This document shows positions 20,316-30,985 of a DNA stretch of 64,000 nucleotides, piece after piece; positions within the stretch are counted from its first letter, which is position 1, and each line of letters opens with the position of its first letter. Source of the DNA: Clytia hemisphaerica. Taxonomy: Eukaryota > Cnidaria > Hydrozoa > Leptothecata > Clytiidae. The translations under genes were made by a program, and so were the position numbers. The notes beneath the pieces are model-generated. The model worked only from the letters and a program-made list of their open reading frames with translations, was not told the origin of the DNA and searched no databases. Location: contig CACVBU010000535.1 in the NCBI GenBank assembly GCA_902728285.1, forward strand, positions 186,001 to 250,000. The letters are read 5' to 3'.

Positions 20316-20781
20316 ATAGCCCAAAAAAAAAACCAGTCATTTTTGTATTTGTTAGCCTTTTCTTTCAGCTTCGGTTGATTTTTCGCACTGTTTTACAGTG
20401 ATATAGGCTTGCGAGGTTGTTACTTGACCAAGGGCAACATTTTCAGTACAGCCCGAAATAACCGGTCATTATTGTATTTGTTAACCGTTTCCTGCAGCTT
20501 CGATTGATTTTTAGCGCTTTGTCCAGGAAAAAGAGGGTAATAAAGAGAAAAAAACAAGCGAAAAGATATAAAAAATTGTTATAATTTCTGACGTCAGAAA
20601 TAAAAAATGAGAGAAATGATGTCAACGCATTGTTCATTTTCCTTTGAAAAAGTGACGTCACAATGAATTTTCCTAACGACGGGCAACTCTGGACAATGTA
20701 GGCCCGTCGTCATGCGAAAAGAACCAATTGCATTGCGCAAAAAGTCATGTAGCCCGCTTCCAAAAAGTAACCGGTTAACAA
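20316..20781. mobile_element. extra partial copies of the palindrome arm
   Basis: Positions 20408-20781 repeat the left arm of the neighbouring foldback element from the GCTTGCGAGGTTGTT block to AGTAACCGGTTAACAAT. Positions 20316-20407 hold another shortened piece (AACCAGTCATTTTTGTATTT, TTTCAGCTTCGGTTGATTTT). Together with the palindrome there are at least three and a half arms in 1.45 kb. Confidence 0.75.
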
Positions 20782-21101
20782 TGGCCATTACTGACCTCTG
20801 ATGGTACACATTTCAATAACTTTGTAAGACATTTTTTGCTTTTGGATCCTTTCTTTTTTAACTATGCTAGAATTAAATCTGTTTTTGAAGGTTTTGCAAA
20901 ATTTTATTCCTTAGCATTACTTGTAGACTTTTCACAATAAAGTATTTATCAATCTATTTTTTCTTTATTATTATGATCAAAACAACACGATGATGAGGAC
21001 GTCAGAGGGAGCGAAGGAAGAGAGCAGACGCTTTGTCAGAATTATTGATCGGTCAGTGGACCGGATCATATTTATTCGTACCAATCGCTTGAGCGGTACA
21101 G

Positions 21102-22249
21102 GCATTTGCCAGCCCGTTGGTGTCAGATGAGCACATCGAGGCATTAAAATTCGAGATTACTGATGGAGTCAGTGGACTGTCAAAAACAACAGGTAGGAGA
21201 GATTTACTTATCCCCCTTTTTTCTCAATCCATTCAGAATCCCTCATGTTCGGAATCTGGTCAAGGCTTGACGACATCAAGGATAGCAAGCTTAAAGGCAT
21301 CGCTTCCTCCTTACCAAACTTGGTTTCATCAGCTTATGCAAAATCTACTCTCCAAAAATACAGGTCTGCATGGAAAAAATGGATTTTTTGGGCATCCCAA
21401 TTCGACGAAGTCTTACCTTGTCCCGCTGACCCTTTCTTTATCGCAATTTATCTAAACGACATTGTCTCTAACGACGGTAAAATAGGGACCCTAGACGCAG
21501 CGTTGTTAGGCATTAGGTGGGGACACTTGAGTGCTGGTTTAGAAACACCTACAGATAACCCAATCGTTAAATTAGCTCTCGAAGGTGGGAAAAGAGTTAT
21601 CACGAGGGACGGTGGGAAGACATCTATTCAAAAAGAACCCCTCAACACCGAGCTTCTTTACAAAATTGTTAAAGAGTACGGAGCGTCCGATAATTTAATG
21701 GATCTTCGGTTCGTGTTAATTTGTGTTCTCGGCTTCTCAGGCTTCATGAGAATAAGTGAGATTCTAGCTTTGAAGATTAAGGACATTACTTTTGTGGAGG
21801 AAGGTCTAAAACTTTTCATAGAAATATCAAAGACTGATCAACTTCGGGAAGGACATATCATATACGTTTCAAAAACAGACACCGAATGTTGTCCAGTATA
21901 TTGGCTTAGACGTTACCTTTCATTATCAAACCTGGAATCCGAAAAATAATCTTTTTTAGTCTGTCGTTTAGCAAAAACAAAAATTGGGCATAACGCTATC
22001 GGCAAATATAGTATTTCTTATTCTACAGTGTGGGCCCTTTTTGAAAGCCACTTATCATCTTTAGTCAATGAGAAGCACTACGCTTTACACTCTCTAAGGT
22101 CTGGTGGAGCCTCCGAGGCAGTTAACAATAACGTTTCAGATCGTATGATATCAAAGCACGGTAGATGGAAGTCCCAGCAAAGTAGAAACCGCTATATTAA
22201 AGACAATCCAGCAAAAAGATTTGCTGTAACAAAAAGTCTCGGAATTTAA
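21102..22249 (+). pseudogene. tyrosine recombinase (YR) gene, one in-frame stop
   Basis: An upstream exon starts after GGTACAG at 21102 and runs to 21192. A 44-nt intron (21193-21236, GTAGGA...ATTCAG, phase 1) joins it in frame to a long exon. The protein has an N-terminal SAM-like core-binding part (STLQKYRSAWKKWIFWAS) and then the catalytic domain: Arg in GFMRISEIL, His-x-x-Arg in LHSLRSGGA, Trp in GRWKS (a common replacement of the second His) and a Tyr in NRYIKD. These are the residues of XerD/DIRS-type recombinases. A TAA at 21947-21949 interrupts the frame between the first Arg and the HxxR, and translation resumes in the same frame to the stop at 22249. The split direct repeats that follow identify it as the 3' gene of a YR retroelement. 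No reverse transcriptase lies upstream, so the 5' part is gone. Alternatives are a Crypton-like element or an exapted copy. Confidence 0.75.
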
Positions 22250-22369
22250 GCAATTTTCAGAACTTTATCGAAGTAAAATCCCAAGACGTTTGTTGAGTTG
22301 AATTATTTTCCTAAGATATTACATTCGTTTTTCACGGCTTCTTTTCAAGCTGCTACTTTTTATTTTCTC

Positions 22370-22460
22370 GCGTTACAAAGATAATCCAAAAGTCTCCGAT
22401 AAAATTGTATTTGTTTATTGTTTTGGATATTGTGTACTGATAAGGAGGAAAAGTTAAGAT
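22370..22460 (+). repeat. split direct repeat, copy B1
   Basis: 91 bp beginning GCGTTACAAAGATAATCC and ending GGAAAAGTTAAGAT. By eye it is identical to 23194-23284. It starts 121 bp after the recombinase stop, the position expected for B1 in Ngaro/DIRS-type elements. Confidence 0.85.
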
Positions 22461-23193
22461 GTGTGATTTCCGATATATTTTGAAAAAATAATCCGGAAAT
22501 CAAATATCTTATACGGTTCCGGACGAAAGTACCGGCATGCGAATTCTTGAGCATGCGCTATAAAAGGGAGAGATTAGTAGACGTGTCATCTCATTGCAAC
22601 GCAAAGGTCGTGTACTTAAACCGTATTTAATTATTTGACGTATTTCTTTTTTCATTTACGCGTTCTTACCACGTAAAATGACGGACAACGGCTGACCGAC
22701 TGAGAAGACACAGAAGCAGAACCGAGAAAATCGATACGGGTACGAGGAGGAGATTCACCGGCAGATTTATTTATTTATTTATTTAACGACCCAAGGTTTT
22801 TGTCCTGCCAAAAGATCGGTCGGATTGGCGAACGAAGGCCGACCCCTATAGCTCGAGGGAGGGAGGTTTTCGTCCAAGGGAGGAGCTCGTTAGTTCAGGG
22901 AGTTCCTTAGGTTTATTTATAATTATACAAAGATAAGGAAGATCAAGACACATAGACAACGGTCACCATAAAACGAAGAAAATTGAGATATATTGAGAAA
23001 TGATTTAAGACGGACTTAATTTAGAGACTTAGCATACACATACTTGATCGGAGAGATGAGACAAAAGTTTGTTCGTCATACAATTGATCTTGTTTATATA
23101 TAATATATAATAAATTTCTTGTGATTATGTAATTCGTTTAACTTTATTCATATTATCTATTTATATTATGTATAATTATCTATTACAGGCCTT
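22461..23193 (+). mobile_element. A2-type terminal segment with internal TATA box
   Basis: This is the 733 bp between the two direct repeats. TATAAAAG at 22559-22566 follows GCATGCGC and precedes a possible start at ATCTCATTGC, like a retroelement promoter. (TTTA)n lies at about 22768 and AATAAA at about 23110. In the A1-ORFs-B1-A2-B2 layout this segment should equal a 5' A1 copy, which is not present in the window. Confidence 0.6.
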
Positions 23194-23284
23194 GCGTTAC
23201 AAAGATAATCCAAAAGTCTCCGATAAAATTGTATTTGTTTATTGTTTTGGATATTGTGTACTGATAAGGAGGAAAAGTTAAGAT
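23194..23284 (+). repeat. split direct repeat, copy B2
   Basis: Second copy of the 91-bp repeat, 824 bp after the first. It marks the 3' end of the recombinase element and abuts another repeat (23286-23466). Confidence 0.85.
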
Positions 23285-23285
23285 T

Positions 23286-23466
23286 ATGTATTTACGCTTT
23301 TCAGGACAGTAAAGTAACTGAAGCGATTTGAAAAAACCCGCAGTTTTGACCCGCAAAATTGAGGACGGTAAAACTGCTGATTTACAGTCGTTCTCAGTTG
23401 GTCAGGATCTAATCAATTTAGAACCTTACCGTCATCGCAGAAAAACACACATCCATAAATTCGGTA
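23286..23466 (+). repeat. 181-bp repeat of unknown nature, copy 1
   Basis: It matches 34989-35169 over the same length. Shared blocks are TGACCCGCAAAAT.GAGGACGG, GGTCAGGATCTA, TTAGAACCTTA and the end AAACACACAT.CATAAA. The start GTA...GAGGATGGTAGAGTGGCTGAAGCG (best in copy 2) looks distantly tRNA(Ser/Leu)-like, but no B box is present. Confidence 0.65.
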
Positions 23467-23563
23467 ATGAAAGGAGAGGATATACTGTAGTGCAAGAACG
23501 ACAGTAACGATATTGGTTTAATTCCCCTAAAACACAATGTAAAGTTGTTCACTACCGAACCAA

Positions 23564-23843
23564 AGGCCGGGGGGGGGCACTTAGGGGAAATTGGGTACGG
23601 GAACATCCCACTTGTCAGGGTCCCGTTTTAGGCAAATTTCAGGATGAACATTAGAACATTTTTCAACTTTTTATCTACTTTAGTCATTTTGGCCACTTTT
23701 CAGGGTAAAATGGAAAAATTTCTCGATTTTTTTCTGGAAAAGGTCCCAAATTTGCCACATATTCATATCTAACAGGGTCCATTTTTCAAACTCCAGTGGT
23801 ATGTCCCCGTCAGCCATCAAAATAAGTGTCCACCCCAGACCCA
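23564..23843. mobile_element. MITE with GGGGGGGCACTTA ends
   Basis: Left GGGGGGGGGCACTTAGGGGA and, reversed from the right end, GGGGTGGACACTTATTTTGA. Inward, GTACGGGAACAT pairs with the GGGGACATACCAC form. Family remnants are at 6870-7065 and 16680-16860. The GGGGGGCACT end resembles that of the hAT-like elements at 6346 and 52091. Confidence 0.55.
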
Positions 23844-24329
23844 AGATACTGAAAATTTCTGAATTCGCTATTACTTACCCTCTGCAGCGAGTGTCCAAGC
23901 TGCGTAATTCTTGATTTGGACTTTTTATTGTGCGGTGTAGATATATTAAGAACCATGACATAATTTGCGGGAAACCACACCATGTGGTAAATTCGAAAGT
24001 AGATAGGATTTTGAGAAACTTTTGATAAGAGCGCCCTGAATTAGGTTGGAAAAACGTTTTGGCCAAAAAATCACGTTGTAACCAAAGCTTCTAACCCCAA
24101 AAAAGTAAAGAATTGACAATTTTCCGAAGCCAACTTCCAAAGAAATATACAATTTTTTTTATAAGGAACACGTCTATATAAGGGACTTGAGATGATCAGT
24201 TTTTTCATCGCGATTTTCAGCTTTTTAGATTCAGGAATAGTTGGCCTAATAGAAAATGTATATGTCATGGCTTTGTTGCGTTGGTTAGTCAGAAAAACAC
24301 ATTTTATACACGACATATATTAAAATTCA

Positions 24330-24955
24330 CTATGGTCAGAGGCCTTAAAAATCGCAATGAAAAAAATTGATGAAGAAGAAAATGAAGACTTTTGCGAAAA
24401 TAAGAGTATTTTAACTTTGAAGACCTTATTTTCCTTTGAATATTTGACCTTAAATTCAAAAGTTTAGTAGAGTAGAAAAAATACGAAATACCGTACTTTA
24501 TAATTGATTACGACAAACATACTAAAGCTAAAGATGTAACCCTATTCATACTAGGCTTCTAGGGGCGGACAGAACTACGGATTCGGTGTTCTGATCTACT
24601 TAGTCTTTTTGAATAAAACTTGAAAAATATTTTCTTTGTTTTTCCAAAAATCCATGGTTAATCAAAAAGCCTTTTGAAAAAAGTTCACTGATTTCAAAAG
24701 GTTTAATCAAACCTACATATGTTAAAAAATCACGATTTTTGGGGCATACAGTTTACTGTTAGGGATGTCATCATGCTCAAGGTGTGCAAATTTTTAGGTG
24801 TAAAAAATTATTTTATTTTTATAATAAAATTTTGGAAATTACGGAAGATTTGATGTCCGAAACTTTATTATTTCAGAAGCTATTGACTTTAGTTTCCCCC
24901 ACGAAACAGAAAAAAAGCAGCACTCCTGCTAGTATGAATAGTATTAGCCCTATCA
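24330..24955. mobile_element. repeat block and decayed piggyBac-like MITE
   Basis: Positions 24345-24430 (AATCGCAATGAAAAA, GATGAAGAAGAAAATGAAGA) repeat 28490-28575. Positions 24541-24955 form an inverted-repeat element with ends CCTATTCATACTAGGCTTCT and CTAGTATGAATAG, related to the intact TTAA-flanked element at 29262-29792. Both contain GATGTCATCATGCTCAAGGT-type sequence. Here the left flank is GTAA, so the target duplication has decayed. Confidence 0.55.
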
Positions 24956-25084
24956 TTAAATGATTAAAACACTACAAAAGAAAAGAAATATGAGATACTA
25001 AAATTGAAAAGGAAAAAATGCCAAAAATTAGAAGTATCATTATAAATGGTGTATTTTCAATAATTATCCCTCCTAAAAAAAAAA

Positions 25085-25375
25085 CCCAGGTTTTAATACA
25101 TGTTTTTTTATAAGGATATAAAAATCTGAAAACAGGCTCAGAGATGCTTAGGTCGAAAGCTTAATAAGGCTGAAAAATGCTTGAGGGATGCTTATATCCA
25201 AAGCAAAAATTTAGGTAAATACTGAAAATCCGTAAAATTCCAGCCAAAAAAAGCCAAAATCAGGAAGAAAAAAATTTTCGTAGGCCCAAATAATGCTTGC
25301 CATATGCTTAATTTTTCCCCATATCTGAGCCTAGATATGCTTATAAGTGCAATGCTTATAAAAAAAACATGTAAT
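25085..25375. mobile_element. MITE with ATGTTTTTTTATAAG ends
   Basis: Left ATGTTTTTTTATAAGGATAT and right GCTTATAAAAAAAACATG are inverted copies. Inside are repeated GATGCTTA / TATGCTTA words. It is related at its ends to the TTTTTATAAGAACAT family. Confidence 0.55.
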
Positions 25376-25641
25376 ACCGTAAAACTTTTTGTTTTTTGTC
25401 ATTTGCCAAAATAAGTTCCCAAAATTAAGTTAGTTCTCTTAGAAAACAAATTTCCTTGAAAATGGTTTCCATTCTTTCTGAGCCTTACTTAGCCTTTTCC
25501 TTATCTATTCCCGTTCTAGATTTAGCCTCATTACATTTCATCTTAGTCATAGGTTAGACCTATTTTACCTTCGCATCACGAACTACTTCTGCTTTCGTTT
25601 GCCTATTTTCGTAAATCTTTTACAATACAAATGCAGTTTTA
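25376..25641. other. intergenic, nothing recognised
   Basis: No gene or repeat recognised. Confidence 0.35.
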
Positions 25642-25643
25642 TA

Positions 25644-26268
25644 CCGGGTGACCCACGAAAAAGTTCGGACGTTTCTCGGCGTCTTGAGGCCGAACAAATG
25701 TCCCAAAGTGCTTGGAGTTTTATTATTTAGAAAGTAGATATCCTAACTTAAAATCCGAGCCATTACTTTTTAAATTTGACGCACAAGTTCCCTAGTTATG
25801 AGCTTTTAAACTCAAAATTCACTTTTCGGAAAGTGTAAAAAACAGGTAAAAAAGGGGTATCAAATTAGGTATTTTTAGACGTTTTGGATATAACATTTTT
25901 GAGAAAATTCCTTGAAGGTGCCAATTTTGATAAAAACTATCTTGGTTTAAACAAAACTACTTTAAAAGGTGTTTTTAATAATTATTAATGTCATAAAACT
26001 CGTTAAATAAGTCAATTTATAAGAGATTTTCTAATTGATTGCATTAATTTAATACCTCTTTTTTACGTGTTTTTTACACTTTCCGAAAAGTGAATTTTGA
26101 GTTTAAAAGGTCATAAGTAGAGAACTAGTTGGTCAAATTTAAAAAGTGATAGCTCAAATTTTAAGTTAGGATATCTACTTTTTAAATACCAAAATTCCGA
26201 GCACTTTGGGACATTTGTTCGGCCTCAAGACGCCGAGAAAGGTCCGAACTTTTTCGTGGGTCACCCGG
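25644..26268. mobile_element. Tc1/mariner-like foldback MITE, TA target
   Basis: Inverted arms of about 225 bp begin CCGGGTGACCCACGAAAAAG and mirror to CTTTTTCGTGGGTCACCCGG. Inner blocks such as GAGGCCGAACAAATGTCCCA and CACTTTTCGGAAAGTGTAAA are also mirrored. TA dinucleotides flank it directly (25642-25643 and 26269-26270). The 170-bp centre is AT-rich and non-coding. Confidence 0.75.
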
Positions 26269-27127
26269 TATTTCAAATTTATTTTAGGATATTTTATACT
26301 AGTATATTTAAAGATATAGCTCTATCGAAACTGTATGCATTTGAAAAACAAAAAGAGTGTATTTAGCTACTTGATTCTTTTTACAAGAACTGAAGAATGC
26401 GAGGCTGAGTTTTGGCTAAAACAAAAACAAAAGAAAATATTTTAGTTATCGCAAAGCGAATTGCTCTAAATAGCCTGATTTTAGCTTATGATTACCTTAT
26501 TTTGTGGGTTTTGGACGTACATTCGCACCCCTACTTTATTTGGACACCCCCTCCGCTTACTAGATTTTGAAAAACGTTCGGACCTCCCTTTTATTCGGAC
26601 TACTTACTATTCAGGACCTTAGAGTAATACTTTTCACAACACAATCCTGGTACCACTGAACCAAATTTCGTTTTAGTCTTTTTTTCAACGTACATCGTTA
26701 ACGCTAGAAATCTAGATGGTGTATTGATGTGTTCTGAAGTAAAGGAGACAGTGGTATTATTAAAGTGCACACATCTGTATCAGTGATCCGGTTATATTCA
26801 CCCGAGTGGATAACCCGGTGAAAAATACTGCCTTAAACGGCTAAATTTCAAGCTCAACTGGGATAACGAGTAAGCCCGGTCAAAAATAAATGAGATTTTC
26901 TAGATTCTCTATATCGATCAAAATTTGGAAAATCGTGGTGTTACCCCGGTCAGCAATACTCGTCAATGTAAACCATTACCGTATGAATATCATATATCAA
27001 ACTGTGAAGACAAACGCCGATTTCATTCAACATTATGGCCAGTGAAAAGCCGTATCAATAAATCACTGATAAGAAACGTAGAAAAGATTCAGTGAAAGCA
27101 GAGATATTCTCAGAACGTTACATAAAT
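26269..27127. other. intergenic, nothing firm
   Basis: No gene. GATAACCCGGTGAAAAATACTG-like and TTACCCCGGTCAGCAATACT-like words around 26810-26960 hint at a decayed inverted repeat. Confidence 0.3.
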
Positions 27128-27375
27128 GCGACCGTAGTAAAGTGGTAGAGCATTTGGTTACGGTTCGCAAGGTTGTTGGTTCAATCCCAAGCCAGGTCAC
27201 ACCAAAGATTCCCAAAATGGTACTTGATGCCTTTCTACTTGGTGCTCAGCAATTAAAAGAAGGATCAAGGGTAAGTGGAGCAATACAGGGAGAAAGAGTG
27301 GCGCCCTCCCCTACCTTCGGGTAGCTATGGAAAGAGAGGAGCCTTCGGGTCACCCGCGACTGCGGTCGCAGACTT
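27128..27375 (+). mobile_element. tRNA-derived SINE, copy 2
   Basis: The head GCGACCGTAGTAAAGTGG includes an A box (TAGTAAAGTGG) and is followed by a good B box GGTTCAATCCC at 27178-27188. The body ACCAAAGATTCCCAAAATGG ... GAGTGGCGCCCTCCCCTACC matches copy 1 at 9485. This copy keeps more of the 3' part, which has small GC-rich hairpins (CCTTCGGGTAG, GCGACTGCGGTCGC). Confidence 0.8.
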
Positions 27376-27903
27376 TCTTTACTTAACATAAATACTTTTA
27401 CATAAATTATGAATCAATTAAAGTAACTTTAAAAAGTTTTGAATAGATTATTATATAATCTACTAGAGCTTTACATGGAAAAATGTACTCACTCCATCTT
27501 CGGTTCTTTGGATATTATAGATTGGAAACATGCAGGATAAAATTCTTACAGTTTGTCTCCATAGCTTATATTTTATATAAGCTAAGCTGTGATATTCATG
27601 GTATACTCCTGTCTTTTTATGTATATTATTAAGTTTAAAGGAAATCAAAACCCTAATGCTTGAAAGTGAAAAGTCCTTTTAGTCTGGCCCGTGAAAATCG
27701 TGAAAAAAGTTCGCACCTTTCCGGTGAGATTTTTACGACTCCAAAATTAGACCGAGTGAAATTTTGTTTTATTCGTAGGCAACCCGGTGGATTTCAAAAT
27801 CTATTTGGGGTACTGGGTCATGGGCATATTTGTTGATTTGTTATATTGTAACCCCTGAAAAGTTTCTAAAATACATATTTCAAAGAAATCATTCCCGGAT
27901 TTG
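27376..27903. other. intergenic, nothing recognised
   Basis: No gene or repeat recognised. The open frames lack domains. Confidence 0.3.
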
Positions 27904-28190
27904 CACACCCCCTTCTCACAGACTTCCCACAAAGTTTGCCAAAATATCGTCCCCAGAGTGGAAGATTGTTGTCTCTGCTGAAAAAAAAAACAAATAAACA
28001 AATCCTCACTGCAAAACATTGTGCTTTTTTCATCCCCACTCAATCGTGAAGACCTGAAAAATAATGGAATTCAAATCCCCAGTCACGAAAAACATGAGAA
28101 TGTCAATCAACCATAGAGTTTCAGGTCCGTTATCACTCCCACTGGCTGAAAAAGTCCTACCGGGTAATTTGAGAAAGACTTTCTCTAGAT
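27904..28190 (-). mobile_element. CACCCCCTTCTCACAG-ended MITE, copy 1
   Basis: The left end CACACCCCCTTCTCACAGAC and the inner CCCACTGGCTGAAAAAGTCC then TTTGAGAAAG match, in reverse, the element at 36308-36576. The right terminus is partly decayed. Confidence 0.5.
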
Positions 28191-28307
28191 TTCAGAACAC
28201 ATCCTTTCCTTTAAATAATGAAATATTTTTAAGTATTCAATTGATGAAATACGGGGCCCATGAAAAGTTGTCTCCGAGAAAATCAGATCCATAAATAATG
28301 TTTAACC

Positions 28308-29181
28308 CACAGATTTCTGTAAAGCCCGAACTAAACGGCTAGATGTCGTGCTTTAAAGGCTCTGACTATAGTGAATGTTTAATATTTGCCACTTACAAAA
28401 TATAAATGTCTAGTTGATGTAGCCCACAAAACTGTGGCATGTTAAACATTTTCTGTTAGGTCAATTATTGTTGAGTCTGAAAATTTAAGAATCGCAATGA
28501 AAAACTTTGATGAAGAAGAAAATGAAGACTTTTGCGAAGAAGAGTATTTCAACTTTGAAAAGCTTATTTTCGGCGAAGAAGAAATATTTTGAAAAAATCT
28601 TTGTGGTAGGTATCTTTTTACCGAATTAAAAATGATTTTCGGAAAATTTTTCTAAAAGCTTAATTGTCTCAAAATCTTGAAAATAGTGCTTTTTGACCAA
28701 CTCTTCATCTTGAAAAAAGCTTCGAAACAAAAAGGTTAATCAGACATTAAAACTTAGCACTTTTTATAAAAGAAGGTAATGCAACCTTGATATTATTAAC
28801 GTCTTTTTAAAGTTCATAACGTCATTTTTGCAGTTAAATTTTTAATTACTCTCAAGGGATTTGATTAAAAAACAATATTCATAACGGCAATTCTTTTGTT
28901 AAAAGTGTTAAAGAACTTAAAAAATAACTTTTATGCTCAAATACTAAAATCAATTTTTCGACTATGGTCAGAGCCCTAAAGCTCTCCTAAGCAAAAAAAA
29001 AATGAATATCGCTAAAAACATTACTGCTATTGTTTTTTCGAAAACCCGCGAAGCTTATCATTGGTCAAGCGCTGAGATTCGATTGTAATGTTACGTGACC
29101 TAGGTAGTATTTTCCACCTAACCTCGACACACTTTTCAGCCAAAGCATGACATCTAGCGCTTTGGGCTTTATAAATCTATA
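28308..29181. mobile_element. hAT-like MITE, 8-bp TSD, long copy
   Basis: The left end CACAGATTTCTGTAAAGCCC is mirrored at the right (GGGCTTTATAAATCTATA), with the inner CTAGATGTC blocks also paired. GTTTAACC flanks it on both sides (28300-28307 and 29182-29189). The ends match the 15294-15581 family, but this copy is 874 bp. Its interior includes the GATGAAGAAGAAAATGAAGA block also seen at 24345-24430. Confidence 0.7.
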
Positions 29182-29261
29182 GTTTAACCCATAGGTGGTT
29201 TTAGATCATGTCGCGCTTATCAGATAAAGAGATTTGTAATTGTAATTTCATTGTCTTTTAA

Positions 29262-29792
29262 CCCTATTCATACTAGGCTTTTAGGGGCGGTTCAGAACTA
29301 GGGGGGGCTTTTCCTGTACCACCCCTTAACTTTTGATCTAGTGGGTTTTTTTGGATGAAATTTGGCACACAAGATCCTTGTGACGTAAGGTAACTTTTGA
29401 CAAAAAATTTTTTTGATGACGTCACTCATCATGCCCAAAGTGAGCAAAAACCGAAAATTTCCTTTGTTCTTATAAATAGCTATTGTATTCCAACAAAGTT
29501 TAAAATGCTTATTTTATCCTAAATATTCAATAAATTACGGTTTAAACGATATATTTGACAATGAAAATAAATTTGTATTGGAAAAGTGTCAATTTTTGTG
29601 ACACTTTACTGTCAGAAATGTCATCATGCTCAAGGTGTGAAAATATTTAGGTGTCAAATTTTTTTTTATTTTGAAGCTAAATAAAAGTTAGGAATTTACA
29701 GAAATTTTCACGGCAAAAGCTCTATTATTTCAGGAGCTATTAGCAATAGTTTGACCTCCGAACAGAAAGAGCCCCCCCTAGTACGAATAGGG
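29262..29792. mobile_element. piggyBac-like MITE with TTAA target duplication
   Basis: CCCTATTCATACTAGGCTTT at the left, inverted CTAGTACGAATAGGG at the right. Perfect TTAA lies on both sides (29258-29261 and 29793-29796). The interior carries ATGATGACGTCACTCATCATGC-like and AATGTCATCATGCTCAAGGT sequence and no transposase. Confidence 0.75.
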
Positions 29793-29796
29793 TTAA

Positions 29797-30569
29797 CGAG
29801 TGTTGCACTTCTTAGCATGTTTCCGACGTACTTGCTGCACGCTTTTATTATAAGAATACACTTTACAAAAATATCCATGATGAAAATTCTCAAAAAAGTT
29901 AAGAATAATGCTAAGAATATCACCATCATGGAATTTTGCTACCCATTTAAGCTAAGAATGTTATTTTAGAGCACTTTCAATTATAAATTGTCAATTACCC
30001 CCAAGTAAGGCTCACTCCTTTTACAAAAATACTATTTTATGCTTGAGACGTATGTACTAAATGTCAAATCTAGTCTGAATTAGCATCCTAACCTAAAAGA
30101 ATGCTGTAAAAATATGTTTTAAGATGATTTTCCCAAAAATGTTAAGAAATCCCCATCATGAAATGGATTTAAACCATTCTTATAAAAAAAGCGTGTATGT
30201 TTAACCTGACAGGAAATGTATAATGTGCCATGGTTTTCTTGGCTGAATCAGAAATTTATGAAAGTTTGTGTTAAGAAGCTGAAGATGAAGGTTTTTCGGG
30301 TCCCACTAGAATTCTTTTAATCTTGACCATCTTGCCCAATCAAGGTACTTGAATTTTCTAAGTATGAAGTAATACATTAAAAGGCAACTGGCTTTATGTG
30401 AGAGAACCTCACCATTTTCACCTAAATAGCTTTTTGTTTTACCACTTTTGGGTCTTTCATGCTAAAATTTCTTCTCTCCTCAAAAAGCGTTAAAATTGAC
30501 GGAAATTTAGAATAATAGGATAGAGATAGGGGGAAGGAAAAAAGAGAACTCGTGAAGCTCAAAAAGGGA
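29797..30569. other. intergenic, repeat-like fragments
   Basis: Words such as TTATAAGAATACACTTTACA and AAAAAAGTTAAGAAT suggest old TTTTTATAAGAACAT-family copies around 29840-30200. No gene recognised. Confidence 0.35.
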
Positions 30570-30985
30570 GTTTAAAAGTTTATTTTATAGGAACATCCAA
30601 AAATTTTGAAGCTTTGGGATGTTCTTAACTTTTTGAGTTTTAAGCTTAAGAAGGTTCTTAACATCTTCTTATTTTCGCCATTTTTTTAGTATTTTTGTCC
30701 GTTTTCCTATGAAATTCGGTGTTCTAGAATGTTCTTAACTTGTTTTTAACTTTTTGGCCATCGAAGCCTTATTCTTTTCCACGGAAAGTCATGTGATATG
30801 CTTTTCAACCAATAAGATTTAATTATTGCGAGGGGAAAACAAACACTATGGTTTAACTCACTAAAAGATTTTGTTTAAGGATTACACATAATCATCTTTA
30901 GTGAGTGTTCTGTGTTCCCCAATTGTGACGTCATGCCGTGGCAAAGAATGTTCTTATATAGTTTGTTCTTATAAAAAAAACACTT
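30570..30985. mobile_element. TTTTTATAAGAACAT-family MITE, copy 2
   Basis: TATTTTATAGGAACATCC at the left, TTGTTCTTATAAAAAAAACAC at the right. The interior GAGTTTTAAGCTTAAGAAGG, TTCTAGAATGTTC and TTTTGGCCATCGAAGCCT is shared with the other copies. It carries about 150 bp extra near the right end (30780-30940). Confidence 0.55.

Noticed and set aside
19395..20809. Pairs of similar 60-90-residue frames (for example starting MTSLFQRKMNN) as a small gene family
   Set aside because: They come from the duplicated arms of the foldback element.
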